From positions 186,001 through 250,000 of the forward strand of contig NZ_CP117780.1 of NCBI RefSeq assembly GCF_028657905.1: a stretch of DNA of 64,000 nucleotides, given 5' to 3'. Of this stretch, positions 27,259-36,598 are shown piece by piece. Made by a program: the position numbers and the translations under genes. The notes beneath the pieces are model-generated. The model made no database searches. It was not told where the DNA came from and worked only from the letters and a program-made list of their open reading frames with translations. Position 1 is the stretch's first letter. Every line of letters begins with the position of its first letter. The stretch is from Burkholderia sp. FERM BP-3421 (GTDB lineage Bacteria; Pseudomonadota; Gammaproteobacteria; Burkholderiales; Burkholderiaceae).

Positions 27259-30200
27259 TCACGAAAGTCGCAAAAGTACTTAATTTACTGTCGAAGATCC
27301 TGAAAAAAAGATGGCTTCGCACCACGCGCAGCGGCTTCCAGTTTGCTGCGGACGGTTATGCACGAGCTATCCTATTCGCTGGCTCTTCTCTCCTGACAGT
27401 CGCGCTTTTTTCTACCACGGCGTTACTTGTCCTGCGCAATTTCGACAGCTACCTATCGAGCCAGGCCGAACTGCTCGATGATCAGATCAACGCGGTCAAT
27501 GTGTCGCTCGCACACATCGCATCACAGGCCGACTACTCGATCGGCTTGTATGAAACACTTTTGAACGTGGAATTGGGAAGCAATCTACGCAGGTTTGGAC
27601 CTAGCGACCGCAAAAGGCATTCCGACTATCTACGGCAGTTTGACATCGCCGAGCGCGACTGTCCTCTAGTCGTCTATCATTCGCCCTCGCGTCGAGGTAG
27701 GGGCAAGCACGACCACCTACCCTGCTCGTCGCGTCTCCTGCGTAACTTCTGGTTCTGGGTCATGGACGCCCCAGACCCGCTGAGTCATCCAAACTACGTC
27801 AGCTATATCTTCGGTGCCAACGGAAATTACCTTGCAGAACTAGGCAAAGTGATCCGAAGCAATCCGAAGGACATCGATGCGTACATTGCTGATCGGATCC
27901 ATCCCATATTCGAATCGCTGCGCGCCAACCCGCCGAAACGCCATAATCATCAGAAAGGATGGTGGCTGCCGCTGCACTACGATCGCGCACTACAGCAGCA
28001 AGCACTGAGCTACGTTTTGCCGGTTGTACACCAGGGCAAGGTGATCGCCATCTACGCATTGAGCATTCCTCGATCGACGATATACAGTCGTGTGCTTAAA
28101 CATAAGCGGCTACATCATTATTGCCTTGTCAACGGTACCGACGTGCTCGCCTACCCACCCGAGGAAACTCGCCAATGCGAGGCGCATGCACTGGCTATCG
28201 CACGCAACCGTGGGGACCATGCCCATACGTCCAACGGAGGCTGGATACGAATCGGTTCGACATTTTATCTGTTGAAAGAGGCTATCGACCGGAAGTGGAT
28301 TTGGGTGTACACAATCGACCCAGCGCTTTCCGTCAAGGGGCAATTGCTGGACGCGCTTGTCGTAATCAGCGGACTTGTCGCAATTCTCACCTTACTGTGG
28401 ATGATGACCTTCTGGTTCGACAGCCGGGTTCTGATGCCGATTGCAATACAAATCCGCGAGGGTCGCGAGAACGAACAATTCACCCGCGCGATGGTCGATC
28501 TGCTGCCGTTCGGCGTATCTGTTCACGACCGGAAGTTCGGCGCCGTTGTAATGATGAATGGTGCTGCCCGTGCCTACGCCTGCGAGCACGCAAAGCTATT
28601 CCTGCTTCTCCATTCACGCCTACCCAACAACGATTCGGTCGAGGTGACCCCGTTACGGATAGAACACGAGATCACGGCGGGGGGCGAATCGATCCACCTC
28701 GAAGTCATGGGTCTTGGCACAAGATACATGGGACGTGACGTCGTGCTCTGCACGACGCACGATCAAACTGCACGTGTTCGCTCCGAACAGTATCTGCTCG
28801 CGGCGAAGCAAGCGGCGGATGAAGCAAGCCGTGCGAAGAGTGCTTTCCTTGCAGCAATGAGCCATCAAATTCGCACGCCTCTCCACGGCGCGCTCGGGAA
28901 TCTCGAATTGCTAGGCAATCGAAGGCTCAGCGCCGACCAGCGTGAACTTGTGGATGTGATCCAGCGTTCGTTCGGTTCGCTCCTTGCACGCGTCGACAAC
29001 GTGCTCGATCAGTCAAAGCTTGAAGCGAATCAATGGCGGGTCACAACGTCAATGCTCAATCTCGGAGAACTCGTCGAACAATGCATCCAGGCATTGTTAC
29101 CTCTTATCAGGCGCCCAGGCGTACGCATCGACTACCGAATTGGCGCCGGGCTGGATTCGATATGCGGAGACGCCACAATACTGCGGCAGGTGCTCATGAA
29201 TCTGCTCCACAACGCAGGAAAGTTCACTCATCGGGGTGCAATCGTTGTGACCGCGCGTCTATGCGAGGGCGCAACCTCCAAACATGACGTCGAGATCATT
29301 GTTGCCGACTCGGGCACCGGCATCCCCCCGGAGCAAATGCAACGGCTTTTTGAGCCTTTCACGCAGTTGACACATGCCGGGGCGGATTTGCACACAATCG
29401 GCGTCTACGGTTCGGGGCTGGGGCTTGCGCTCTGTAAAAGCTTCTGCGACTTAATGGGTGGAAGCATTCATGTCCACAGTACGCTCGGCGAAGGCAGTCG
29501 CTTTTCGTTTCGAGTGCCGTATGCGGGAGGCAACGAGTCCTCACGTCACGACAACGCGCGACTGCGTGGAACGACATGCTTGGTTTGCGTCGAGCGTGCC
29601 GACTGGCCGAATGATCTGCCGCGCTGGCTTCTTGGAGAAGGTGCTCAGCTGTCGCGCTGCTCTTCGCAGGAAGTTTCCGAAGCGTCCACTGACCATGTGG
29701 TTATATTGGTAGTAGGCATGCAAGCACCTGCACGACAGCGACTTGCGAAGATAGCTCGTTCCGCGCGCGGCATCGTCGTGGTTGCGGACGATGGACCTCT
29801 ACGCCCCGTGCGTCGTGGTTGCGCGTGGTTCGTGTCTTCATATTCGAAAGTCGCATGTATCGATGCGGTACTCCTTGCAGCGGGGGGGAATGTCGAAGAT
29901 GAGGGTGCCGCCACCGCCGCTCATTTCTGGACCACGAGCCCTCCGCCGAATGCGCTCAGAATGAGCCGCCGGATACTAGTCGTCGACGACGACGAAATCA
30001 GCCGCCAGTTGATTGCGCAGCAACTCAGGCAACTCGGCGTTGCATGCGTCGACGAATCAGCAGATGGTGACGATGCATTCGATCGGACGTTGTCACACAA
30101 ATACGACCTGATTTTCACCGATCTCAGGATGAGCCGCGTGAACGGCGACACGTTTGTGCGGATACTTCGCGAGGCCAACATAGCAACGCCGGTCGTACTG

Positions 30201-30686
30201 GTCACTGCAAACATCGAATGGCGCAACGTCGCAGACGACGATCACACCGGATTTGCGGCGATACTAGTCAAGCCAGTGACACTTGCGGACATCGGGCGCG
30301 TGCTGGAAGAAAACATGTCCGGTATTGTCCGCTTGCTGAGCGACCCTCATCCACGGCTCGACTATTCCCGCGACCCGAAACTGGAAGAGATCGTAATCGA
30401 ATTGGTCAGCGCGGATCTTGCACTCGGGCGCGCCGCGACTGCCAATCATGACGCGGAGTTGCTCGCCCGAGTCACACACAAGATTGCCGGCGCGCTACTC
30501 ATGGTTGGCGAAGAGGGTCTCGGCGCACGCGCTCGGGCACTAGAAAAGGCTTGTGCGGGCGGCTATGACAAAAAACTCGAGGGTCAGTTTGAAGCGCTTG
30601 ACAGATGTGTCGACGAGTGGCTCGATGGGCTGCGTACTGGAGAAAAAGGTATGCCGCACGCCTGGACCATCGAGTATGCGATCTAG
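27255..30686 (+). CDS. Hybrid sensor histidine kinase with REC and Hpt domains
   Basis: This 1143-residue phosphorelay kinase has a first membrane helix at about 38-60, a periplasmic sensor region to about 362, and a second helix at about 365-388 (LVVISGLVAILTLLWMMTF). A PAS-like segment precedes the dimerisation domain with MSHQIRTPLHGALGN, phospho-acceptor His537 (family usually SHEIRTPL). The ATPase domain has N653 in NLLHNAGKF, DSGTGIPP and GSGLGLAL. A degenerate receiver-like stretch follows, then a receiver with VVDDDE and Asp956 (FTDLRM), and a C-terminal Hpt domain with HKIAGALLMVGEEGLG near 1075. The layout resembles RcsC/EvgS/BvgS kinases. It is translationally coupled to the upstream regulator. 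The ligand is unknown. Confidence 0.9.
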   Translation: MITKVAKVLNLLSKILKKRWLRTTRSGFQFAADGYARAILFAGSSLLTVALFSTTALLVLRNFDSYLSSQAELLDDQINAVNVSLAHIASQADYSIGLYETLLNVELGSNLRRFGPSDRKRHSDYLRQFDIAERDCPLVVYHSPSRRGRGKHDHLPCSSRLLRNFWFWVMDAPDPLSHPNYVSYIFGANGNYLAELGKVIRSNPKDIDAYIADRIHPIFESLRANPPKRHNHQKGWWLPLHYDRALQQQALSYVLPVVHQGKVIAIYALSIPRSTIYSRVLKHKRLHHYCLVNGTDVLAYPPEETRQCEAHALAIARNRGDHAHTSNGGWIRIGSTFYLLKEAIDRKWIWVYTIDPALSVKGQLLDALVVISGLVAILTLLWMMTFWFDSRVLMPIAIQIREGRENEQFTRAMVDLLPFGVSVHDRKFGAVVMMNGAARAYACEHAKLFLLLHSRLPNNDSVEVTPLRIEHEITAGGESIHLEVMGLGTRYMGRDVVLCTTHDQTARVRSEQYLLAAKQAADEASRAKSAFLAAMSHQIRTPLHGALGNLELLGNRRLSADQRELVDVIQRSFGSLLARVDNVLDQSKLEANQWRVTTSMLNLGELVEQCIQALLPLIRRPGVRIDYRIGAGLDSICGDATILRQVLMNLLHNAGKFTHRGAIVVTARLCEGATSKHDVEIIVADSGTGIPPEQMQRLFEPFTQLTHAGADLHTIGVYGSGLGLALCKSFCDLMGGSIHVHSTLGEGSRFSFRVPYAGGNESSRHDNARLRGTTCLVCVERADWPNDLPRWLLGEGAQLSRCSSQEVSEASTDHVVILVVGMQAPARQRLAKIARSARGIVVVADDGPLRPVRRGCAWFVSSYSKVACIDAVLLAAGGNVEDEGAATAAHFWTTSPPPNALRMSRRILVVDDDEISRQLIAQQLRQLGVACVDESADGDDAFDRTLSHKYDLIFTDLRMSRVNGDTFVRILREANIATPVVLVTANIEWRNVADDDHTGFAAILVKPVTLADIGRVLEENMSGIVRLLSDPHPRLDYSRDPKLEEIVIELVSADLALGRAATANHDAELLARVTHKIAGALLMVGEEGLGARARALEKACAGGYDKKLEGQFEALDRCVDEWLDGLRTGEKGMPHAWTIEYAI

Positions 30687-31175
30687 ACTGCCCAGCAATG
30701 ATCCGGTTGATAGAGGATTCGACGAATCCGGTCGAGATTCCCCGGCCAGTATGCGGTCGTGTGCGGTCATCAATCGGAAAATCGCGATTAGCCAATAGAT
30801 ACATGACCACGTTCATGCGTTTGTGACGTGCCTGCCTGATCTGACGGCTCGAATACGGAACGCGTTACTCGCACCGGTCAAGGAGCCGATAGAGTTTCTC
30901 CACGAGCGCTTGCCAGCCTGCGGCAACACTGGTCCAGAGGAAGCTGCGTTCGCCGACCCGAGCGTGGTCTTCAATTCAGCGCAATGACTGTCGTGGAGGC
31001 GGCGAAGTACACCGCAGCCTTGCGCGAAGTGCAGAAGCGTGTGATTTGCACGACAACATATTCCTGCTGGATACAGTTGATCAGCAACTTCCCTCCGTCT
31101 CGTAGACAGGAAAGAAACGTTGTGCAATCACTTCCCAGGCTTTTCAACGGCTACCATGGCTAACAAAAAATTATC
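30687..31175. other. Intergenic region without a recognisable gene
   Basis: This 489-bp stretch lies between convergent genes (the hybrid kinase on plus, the DoxX-like gene on minus). Short open frames occur on both strands, but none has a ribosome site or recognisable protein features. No strong terminator hairpin with a T run was seen. Confidence 0.4.
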
Positions 31176-31709
31176 TCAATGAAAGTCGCCATGACGCTCG
31201 GCCTGCGCGGCCCGACCTCGCTTTACCGACGTCAAGTTCAAGGAACCCTCCATCATGACGAGATAGGCGAGACAGCACAGCACCGTCATATTCTTCGTCA
31301 CTGGGCCGAACGGATGAAAAATGAACGTCGGAATACACACAGCAATAGCGATCGAATAGAAGACAACAACCACGAACTGCAATTGCCAGATTCTTCGAGA
31401 TGGAAAGAAGCACGACACCACACCCATGGCCAGATCGAGAAAACACGCGGCTACAAATGCGGGAACGGCGTTGTGCGTAAGCCCAACCTGTCGCAGCCAT
31501 TCCAGCGATTGCGCGTGCGGAAAGATGAACCATGAAGTGAATGCGGTCCATATCCATATGAAGGCCATTGTCATCCGCATGGCCCAATACAGCCGAACAA
31601 GATTTTTCCCGGGATCGCTCGGGTTTCGATGATGCTCAGGATTCTTGATCGGTTCGTCAACCGTTTCTCCCCGTGTCGACCTGCTCGATGTATGACGAGG
31701 CGAATTCAT
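31176..31709 (-). CDS. DoxX-like membrane protein
   Basis: This 177-residue protein is predicted to have four membrane helices: WAMRMTMAFIWIWTAFTSWF, AVPAFVAACFLDLAMGVVSCF, LQFVVVVFYSIAIAVCIPTF and MTVLCCLAYLVMMEGSL. The helix pattern and HPFGPVTKN loop resemble the DoxX-like family; no catalytic function is assigned to it. The polar N-terminal 45 residues are probably cytosolic. The start ATG overlaps the stop of the DUF2269 gene (ATGA). It is the last gene of a three-gene operon, so its role is probably tied to the reductase-like protein encoded first. Confidence 0.72.
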   Translation of the reverse strand: MNSPRHTSSRSTRGETVDEPIKNPEHHRNPSDPGKNLVRLYWAMRMTMAFIWIWTAFTSWFIFPHAQSLEWLRQVGLTHNAVPAFVAACFLDLAMGVVSCFFPSRRIWQLQFVVVVFYSIAIAVCIPTFIFHPFGPVTKNMTVLCCLAYLVMMEGSLNLTSVKRGRAAQAERHGDFH

Positions 31710-32176
31710 AGCGCGGGCTTGAACACCATCAACCAATACACGATGACGAGCGCACTGAATGCCGGAACGCCAAGCCAGAACCAGGCGCGCGCGTATTGCC
31801 AGTACTGTCGAGGGAGCGTGGTGCATTCGGCATCGGCGATCCGCGCGATATCGCGCATTCTCATCTGCAGCCACACCACCGGAAGCCAGCAGCACCCTGC
31901 GAGCAGGTACAGGCAGATTGCATAGAAGATCCAGCCGCTACCGATCGCATAGCCGGCAGGCCAAGCGAGCCCCAAGCCGGTGAGCGGCTGAAGGATGACG
32001 GCAGGGGTCGTGAAGATCCAGTCGGCTAGCACCGTGCGTTCGGTCACAATGCGGATCGCCCTGACGTCTCCGCTGCGGTCCGTTATCCACTTGAAGAATG
32101 CGATGCCGATTCCCGTGCCGAACAGCACAGTCGAACTGAGGATATGGACGCATTTGAGGATGAGATAGGTGTTCAT
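31706..32176 (-). CDS. DUF2269-family integral membrane protein
   Basis: This 156-residue protein has four predicted membrane helices. It begins MNTYLILKCVHILSSTVLFGTG, characteristic of the DUF2269 family as I know it (His11 within the first helix, FKW shortly after). Further landmarks are DWIFTTPAVILQPLTGLGLA, a WIFYAICLYLLAGCCWLP helix and the C-terminal WFWLGVPAFSALVIVYWLMVFKP. It overlaps the upstream reductase-like gene and the downstream DoxX-like gene by four bases each. The function is unknown; small membrane proteins of this kind often act with redox partners, which here is inference. Confidence 0.75.
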   Translation of the reverse strand: MNTYLILKCVHILSSTVLFGTGIGIAFFKWITDRSGDVRAIRIVTERTVLADWIFTTPAVILQPLTGLGLAWPAGYAIGSGWIFYAICLYLLAGCCWLPVVWLQMRMRDIARIADAECTTLPRQYWQYARAWFWLGVPAFSALVIVYWLMVFKPAL

Positions 32177-33273
32177 GCGGGCACTTCGTGAATGTCGAAT
32201 TCCCTCAGCGCGGCGAGATAGTCTTCAACAGTCAGCAGGCCAACGCACTGCATCGCGCCGCTGGGCAAGATGTCTCCTCGCGCCAGCTTCTGCGCGAGAG
32301 CGATGGCGGCCCCGCACGGAATATACGGGCCGTGGTTGTTCGCAGCGACGAGATGCCAGTCGAGTTTTTGCGGCCTACCGTCATGACCCGCTCCTTCCAG
32401 CGAGACGAACATTGCGCCTTTGTCGCTGACGAACGGCTCCAGCCAGCGGCTTATCGCATGTAAAGGCGCCGCGAGCGGCAGGATGCTGGAAATCAGGCCC
32501 AGGCGCACCAGCTGCGAAGCCATCCACACCACAAGGTGCCCCGGTGCACTGGCGAAGCCGGCATGAAACGTAACAGTGCGCACATCCGGATAACGACGCG
32601 GGAACACGACCAGATCGGGGACATCGCAACTGCCGAGAAAGCGCTTGCCAACAGGAGCGGGAAAAGGATAGCGCTGCAAATCGAGCCAGCCGCGAGTGGT
32701 TTGCCAGCGCCCCTCCACCAACCGGTGAATCGGCTTTCCGCAATACCCAAAGACGCCTTTCATCGTGGCAAGCCCTGGAGATCTTGCACCGGAACCGATG
32801 CCGTGACGAATGGAATCAAGACGGGAGAACCGGCTCAGATAGCGATCGACCACGGCTGACGAAAGTGCTGGCAGCGAGCTCGCACCGCTTGTCACGAATA
32901 CGCCGCGTTCGCGAGCCGCCGTGTCCAGTTGTTCGATGCCGACGACAAAATCGCGGCCGTCCGCCAAATCGATGTAGTTTGCACCGGCAGCAATCGCCGA
33001 ACGCGCCACCGTGTAGTCTTGGTTCTGAAAAGGACCGGCCGTGTGAATCACGGAGTTGACGCCGAGTGCGAGAAATTGCTCCGCGAGATCCGCCTTGCGT
33101 GCGTCGATGGCCAAGCCCTGAGAGGACTTCAAACCGAGCTGTTCAGCGACCGCCCTGGCTCGGGCAGCATTGCGTCCGCCGATCAGCAGGCGGATACCCT
33201 CGGTCTGCGCGAGGGCCTCACAGATGCGTTCGCCAAAAAAGCCATAACCGCCGATAACGAGAATGGTATGCAT
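32173..33273 (-). CDS. Saccharopine dehydrogenase-like NAD(P)-binding protein
   Basis: This 366-residue protein has a Rossmann fold at its N-terminus: ILVIGGYGFFGERICEAL, with the acidic/basic end GGRNAARARAVAEQL. Further landmarks are VIHTAGPFQNQDYTVARSAI, ANYIDLADGRDFV and VTSGASSLPALSSAVVDRYL, which place it in the saccharopine dehydrogenase/trans-acting enoyl reductase-like superfamily rather than classical lysine metabolism. Start ATG 33273 is preferred because the glycine motif then lies near residue 6; an in-frame GTG at 33309 is possible. It heads an operon with DUF2269 and DoxX-like genes joined by ATGA overlaps. The substrate is not known. Confidence 0.75.
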   Translation of the reverse strand: MHTILVIGGYGFFGERICEALAQTEGIRLLIGGRNAARARAVAEQLGLKSSQGLAIDARKADLAEQFLALGVNSVIHTAGPFQNQDYTVARSAIAAGANYIDLADGRDFVVGIEQLDTAARERGVFVTSGASSLPALSSAVVDRYLSRFSRLDSIRHGIGSGARSPGLATMKGVFGYCGKPIHRLVEGRWQTTRGWLDLQRYPFPAPVGKRFLGSCDVPDLVVFPRRYPDVRTVTFHAGFASAPGHLVVWMASQLVRLGLISSILPLAAPLHAISRWLEPFVSDKGAMFVSLEGAGHDGRPQKLDWHLVAANNHGPYIPCGAAIALAQKLARGDILPSGAMQCVGLLTVEDYLAALREFDIHEVPA

Positions 33274-33305
33274 GTTCTTGTGCTGTAGTTTGCTTCCCGG
33301 CGCGC

Positions 33306-33945
33306 TCACGGGACGACAACCTGGCCGTTGGGGCTTTGGCGCAAATAGCTGTCCTGATCGAGACGTTTCTTATAAATACGGATATCCCAGCGGTTGGCAA
33401 GGATAGCATTCCAGACGACGGGTGCGGTGGTACCCCTGAGCCCGAGAGCGGAGGCGTAAAACTGGCCTTTGAGAATGCGATGAGTTCGCCTCCAATGACC
33501 GCGTTGGGCTGGCGCGACAACGCGCTGCGCTCAAACAGCATGGGCTGCATTCGCGCGTGGAGTTATCGCGACGCCAGCGTTCGACGCGACAGAGCGCGAT
33601 ATGGAAGTCCCGCTTCAGCGGGGCATCGAGATAAATGAGCGTCTTGAGATGAGTCCGGCTTAATTCTCTCCGCAGTGCGGAGAAAATCGGCTCATCGGGA
33701 ACAACCTCAGCCACGCGCAGACAGTGTCGCATGCTGCTTGCTCCAGCCGCGCCCATATTCGGCCGTGAGCCGCTGCGCCGGCGCGGCAACGATCTGCTCG
33801 CCCGATCCCCTCGCAGCACGCGTTCTGCAGGCGCCGGCCGATCTGCCAGTACCGCCAGGTCAGCTCGCCATTGACCGCGGTGGCAGCCCGTCTCGTTACG
33901 GCTACCATGAAGATTCGAATCAATTTCTCGTGAACTCTCATGCCG
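33306..33945 (-). pseudogene. Relic of a YhcG/DUF1016-type PDDEXK nuclease gene
   Basis: Pieces in different frames match the N-terminal half of YhcG-like (DUF1016) proteins in order: AVNGELTWRYWQIGRRL (frame of 33660-33941), then MRHCLRVAEVVPDEPIFSALRRELSRTHLKTLIYLDAPLKRDF and CRVERW in another frame (landmarks RHCLRVAE, SRTHLKTLIYLD). A third frame near 33308-33490 ends in LGLRGTTAPVVWNAILANRW, which I cannot place. No frame is continuous and the nuclease core is absent. The 5' end runs into the response regulator gene. This is a fragment left by gene loss. Confidence 0.65.
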
Positions 33946-34729
33946 CAGGCCGGATGCTTTGCTCCAGTATTGGGCTTGCCTCACCCGACATCATGTCGAG
34001 TCGGCTTTCGTTCGAGGGCATGGAATTGCCCACCGTTGAGATTTCACCAACCTCGTCGAGCCGATAACCGTGCGTATACACGGCACTCAACCGGAATCCA
34101 TTTTCCGGACGAAGTGCTAATTTCAGTCGAAGTCGATAGATGTGGGTATCCAGACTCCTTGATGTTCCGTCCAGGGCTCTGCCCCAAGCGAGCGTTGCCA
34201 GCAGATCTCGAGAAACGATATTCCCAAGGTTGTCGAACAAGCAATTTGCCAAAGCGAATTCTTTCGCTGTCAAATCGATGATCTCGCCGCGAAACGTCAC
34301 AGTTCGCGCCATCGAATTTAAAACGTAATCACCGACCCGAATCAAACCGGATCGATTCTGGGTGCGCTTATTTCGGCGTATCAGCGCATTAATCCGCGCT
34401 GCAAGTTCAGCGCCACGAATCGGCTTGACAATATAGTCATCCGCCCCCGCCTCCAGCGCTGCGACGACGTCAATCTCCAATATCCGGGCCGTCAGGAACA
34501 ATACGATTGGTTCATCGCCGAGATTGCTACGAATCCAATACAACACGCCCAAACCGTCTACTACTGGCAATCGCCAGTCAAGCACCACGAGCTCAATCGC
34601 CTTGCTTTTGAGCGCTTGCACGGCGCGTTCACCATCGCATACCCAGCAAACCTCACGACCCGCCTCTCGTAACGCTTTCTCAACAATTGAAGCTTGAGCC
34701 GGATCATCTTCCACTAATAATATACTCAT
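33938..34729 (-). CDS. OmpR/PhoB-family response regulator, orphan
   Basis: This 263-residue response regulator has a receiver domain at about 1-118 with LLVEDD, the phospho-acceptor Asp in VVLDWRLPVVDG (near residue 51) and the Lys in DDYIVKPI. The winged-helix DNA-binding domain (about 130-230) has DLTAKEFALANCLFDNLGNI and SRSLDTHIYRLRLKL, ending with GYRL. About 30 extra residues (VGNSMPSNESRLDMMSGEA) follow the usual end. No kinase gene is adjacent, so the partner lies elsewhere. DNA here is less GC-rich than in the flanking operons. Confidence 0.87.
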   Translation of the reverse strand: MSILLVEDDPAQASIVEKALREAGREVCWVCDGERAVQALKSKAIELVVLDWRLPVVDGLGVLYWIRSNLGDEPIVLFLTARILEIDVVAALEAGADDYIVKPIRGAELAARINALIRRNKRTQNRSGLIRVGDYVLNSMARTVTFRGEIIDLTAKEFALANCLFDNLGNIVSRDLLATLAWGRALDGTSRSLDTHIYRLRLKLALRPENGFRLSAVYTHGYRLDEVGEISTVGNSMPSNESRLDMMSGEASPILEQSIRPAA

Positions 34730-35058
34730 CGCGTCACCACACGTTTATATTCCGCCATTTCGAGTTCGCAGATATTTCGGCAAAAATTCCTCACCAATTG
34801 AAACTCGATTAATCCCGCCATCGACTCAAGCGTGCGCACCGAGATCGCATGATCCTGGCCCCGACAATCCAGGAAGCGATCAACGAATTCAGATTCGGCA
34901 TATTTAATGCCACCTTCAATTTTTTAATTGTTATTAAAATCTGAAAATCCGATTCAATATGCCCGCAACCTCGGCGGATTTTATATGCCAACCACCTCCT
35001 TGAAAATAAATCAACCATTTATCGGCATTGAAGCCACATTCTCTTCAACCCACCACCC
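34730..35058. other. AT-rich intergenic region upstream of the OmpR-type regulator
   Basis: This 329-bp region, clearly AT-richer than most of the window, lies between the RpiR stop and the start of the OmpR-type gene (both minus strand). It should hold the latter's promoter. I see no coding frame, terminator or operator that I can support. Confidence 0.4.
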
Positions 35059-35967
35059 CTATTCATTGCGGTCAGATAGATATATCCAAGGCAGCGCAAA
35101 TTCAGTCATTTTTTTCGATGACGCCGCCGCCTTCGGCAAGCTGCGAGCCACCGCATCGCAAAGTGCTTCGATATAGGCCAGGATCGTTGCGTTCGAGCAC
35201 GCGGTCAGCTGTCGGTTGGCGTTGATGCACAAGGAAACGTCAGCAATTCCGGCCAAAGGCGATGCAGGGCTGTCGGTCAGGGCAAGAAGCCGCGCCCCTT
35301 GCTCATGCGCCCGTTTAGCCAGTGCGATCGTGTCGCGCACATATCGGGGAAAAGCGATCGCAATAACCAGATCCCGCGATGTGACATTGAAGAGGTGACG
35401 CGCGGCATGTTCCGGCCCGCCCGCCATCGACAGGGCCTGCACGTTATTCCGATAAGGATTCAGCCCGTGTTCCATCAGGTTCGCGAGATAGCCGCTGGAC
35501 CCGTAACCGAGAATAAATACCCGGTCAGCTTCCACGATTTCCTTCACGGCTTCCTCGGACGCCTGATGATCCAGTCCGCGCAAGCACATGTCGATATTCT
35601 GAGCCTCACGGGCAAGAGCCTCGCCAAGCGCCTGCCGGACGGGCGTTTGCGATTCAAGAGCACTGCGCAAGCGCTCGACGGGTGCGAAGACTGCTTCAAG
35701 GTCAGGCACCAGACTTGCCCTGAAATGCGGATAGCCGTCGAAGCCTAGTGCGCGCGCAAAACGGTTGGCGGTGGCGACAGACACATCAACAGCCTCTGCA
35801 AATTCGTCAATCCGCATGGTGGCGGCATGGAGAAGATTCGTCCTCACGAATTCCGCGACGCGCCGATGTGCTGGCGTGAGCATCGGCATCATGCGGGCAA
35901 TCCGCGCGTCGACCGACTCGTCACAAGACGGCTCGTTCGAATCGACTGGAACAGGGGCCATATCCAC
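35059..35967 (-). CDS. RpiR/MurR-family transcriptional regulator
   Basis: This 302-residue repressor-type regulator has an N-terminal helix-turn-helix (about 28-95) with LTPAHRRVAEFVRTNLLHA, IDEFAEAVDVSVATANRFARALGF. The C-terminal SIS domain (about 130-265) carries ADRVFILGYGSSGYLANLMEH and DLVIAIAFPRYVRDTIALAKRA and normally binds a phosphosugar. The start is GTG 35967, with an in-frame ATG at 35961 as alternative. A pair of matching palindromes lies 24-66 bp upstream, pointing to autoregulation. No sugar-metabolic target gene is adjacent; the upstream side holds only gene remnants, so the original partner may have been lost. Confidence 0.87.
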   Translation of the reverse strand: MDMAPVPVDSNEPSCDESVDARIARMMPMLTPAHRRVAEFVRTNLLHAATMRIDEFAEAVDVSVATANRFARALGFDGYPHFRASLVPDLEAVFAPVERLRSALESQTPVRQALGEALAREAQNIDMCLRGLDHQASEEAVKEIVEADRVFILGYGSSGYLANLMEHGLNPYRNNVQALSMAGGPEHAARHLFNVTSRDLVIAIAFPRYVRDTIALAKRAHEQGARLLALTDSPASPLAGIADVSLCINANRQLTACSNATILAYIEALCDAVARSLPKAAASSKKMTEFALPWIYLSDRNE

Positions 35968-35990
35968 TGGGGCACGCTCGCATCAGGTAT

Positions 35991-36033
35991 GTAAACCAAT
36001 TTACAGGGAATTATATGTTGTAAATTGGTTTAC
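35991..36033. promoter_or_regulatory. Tandem palindromic operator upstream of the rpiR-type gene
   Basis: Two sites, GTAAACCAATTTAC (35991-36004) and GTAAATTGGTTTAC (36020-36033), are exact reverse complements of each other, 29 bp centre to centre. Each is itself a GTAAA-N4-TTTAC dyad. The spacing, close to three helical turns, suits two dimers on one DNA face. It lies 24 bp before the GTG start, so autoregulation is likely. Confidence 0.75.
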
Positions 36034-36086
36034 GCAACCGGGGAAAAACGAGAAAGTTCTTGTCTGACATTAAGGGCAGCCAAATT

Positions 36087-36560
36087 TCAGGAGTGGCGAT
36101 CCAAAGCACTCCCAACGTCTTCCGCCACGGATGCCTGGCAGCGATCAAGCGTCGCGCCTGTGCGCAACGCAGCCTTGAAGGCAATTTTCAGCGCCTCGTC
36201 CGGATCGCTCGACGTGATGTGATCAATCGGCCTGACCTCGGGAACGACGCCGCCGCGGTTCGTCCAGTGCCGCGTCTCGTTCAACGCGTGTTCAGCGAAA
36301 TCCTGCTTGAGATCCGGTTGCAGAATCCCATCGCGTTCGGAACGGGCGCGGCGCTTGTCCGGATCGCGCAGTTGCGCATCGCCTGCCTCACCCGGAGGCA
36401 ATCTGAAACGACACGACTTCGCCGAGCCGACCGACCCGCGCCTCGGATTCGGCCGCGACGCGCGACCGGCTCGTGACCGCTTGTGCCGGCACGGCCCGCA
36501 TCGCGTCACGCGGACGCCGGCCGCCGACGCCCTTGCTCCCCGGCCGTCAAACGAAAGGCG
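36087..36560 (-). pseudogene. Unidentified coding fragment, frameshifted
   Basis: Two frames join into a protein-like segment: AVTSRSRVAAESEARVGRLGEVVSF continues, after a shift at CCTCCGGGTGAGG, into GEAGDAQLRDPDKRRARSE, HALNETRHWTNRGGVVPEV and DHITSSDPDEALKIAFKAAL, stopping at 36087. The sequence has the amino-acid balance of a real soluble protein, but I do not recognise the family. It lies just 3' of the methyltransferase remnant and may be its former operon neighbour. Confidence 0.4.
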
Positions 36561-36598
36561 CCCGCGCTGAAGTCCGGCCCCGCCCCCGGCAGGCGAAT

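Noticed and set aside
30813..31127. A 104-codon minus-strand frame after the hybrid kinase
   Set aside because: No ribosome site or family features. It is probably chance or the remnant of something I cannot identify.
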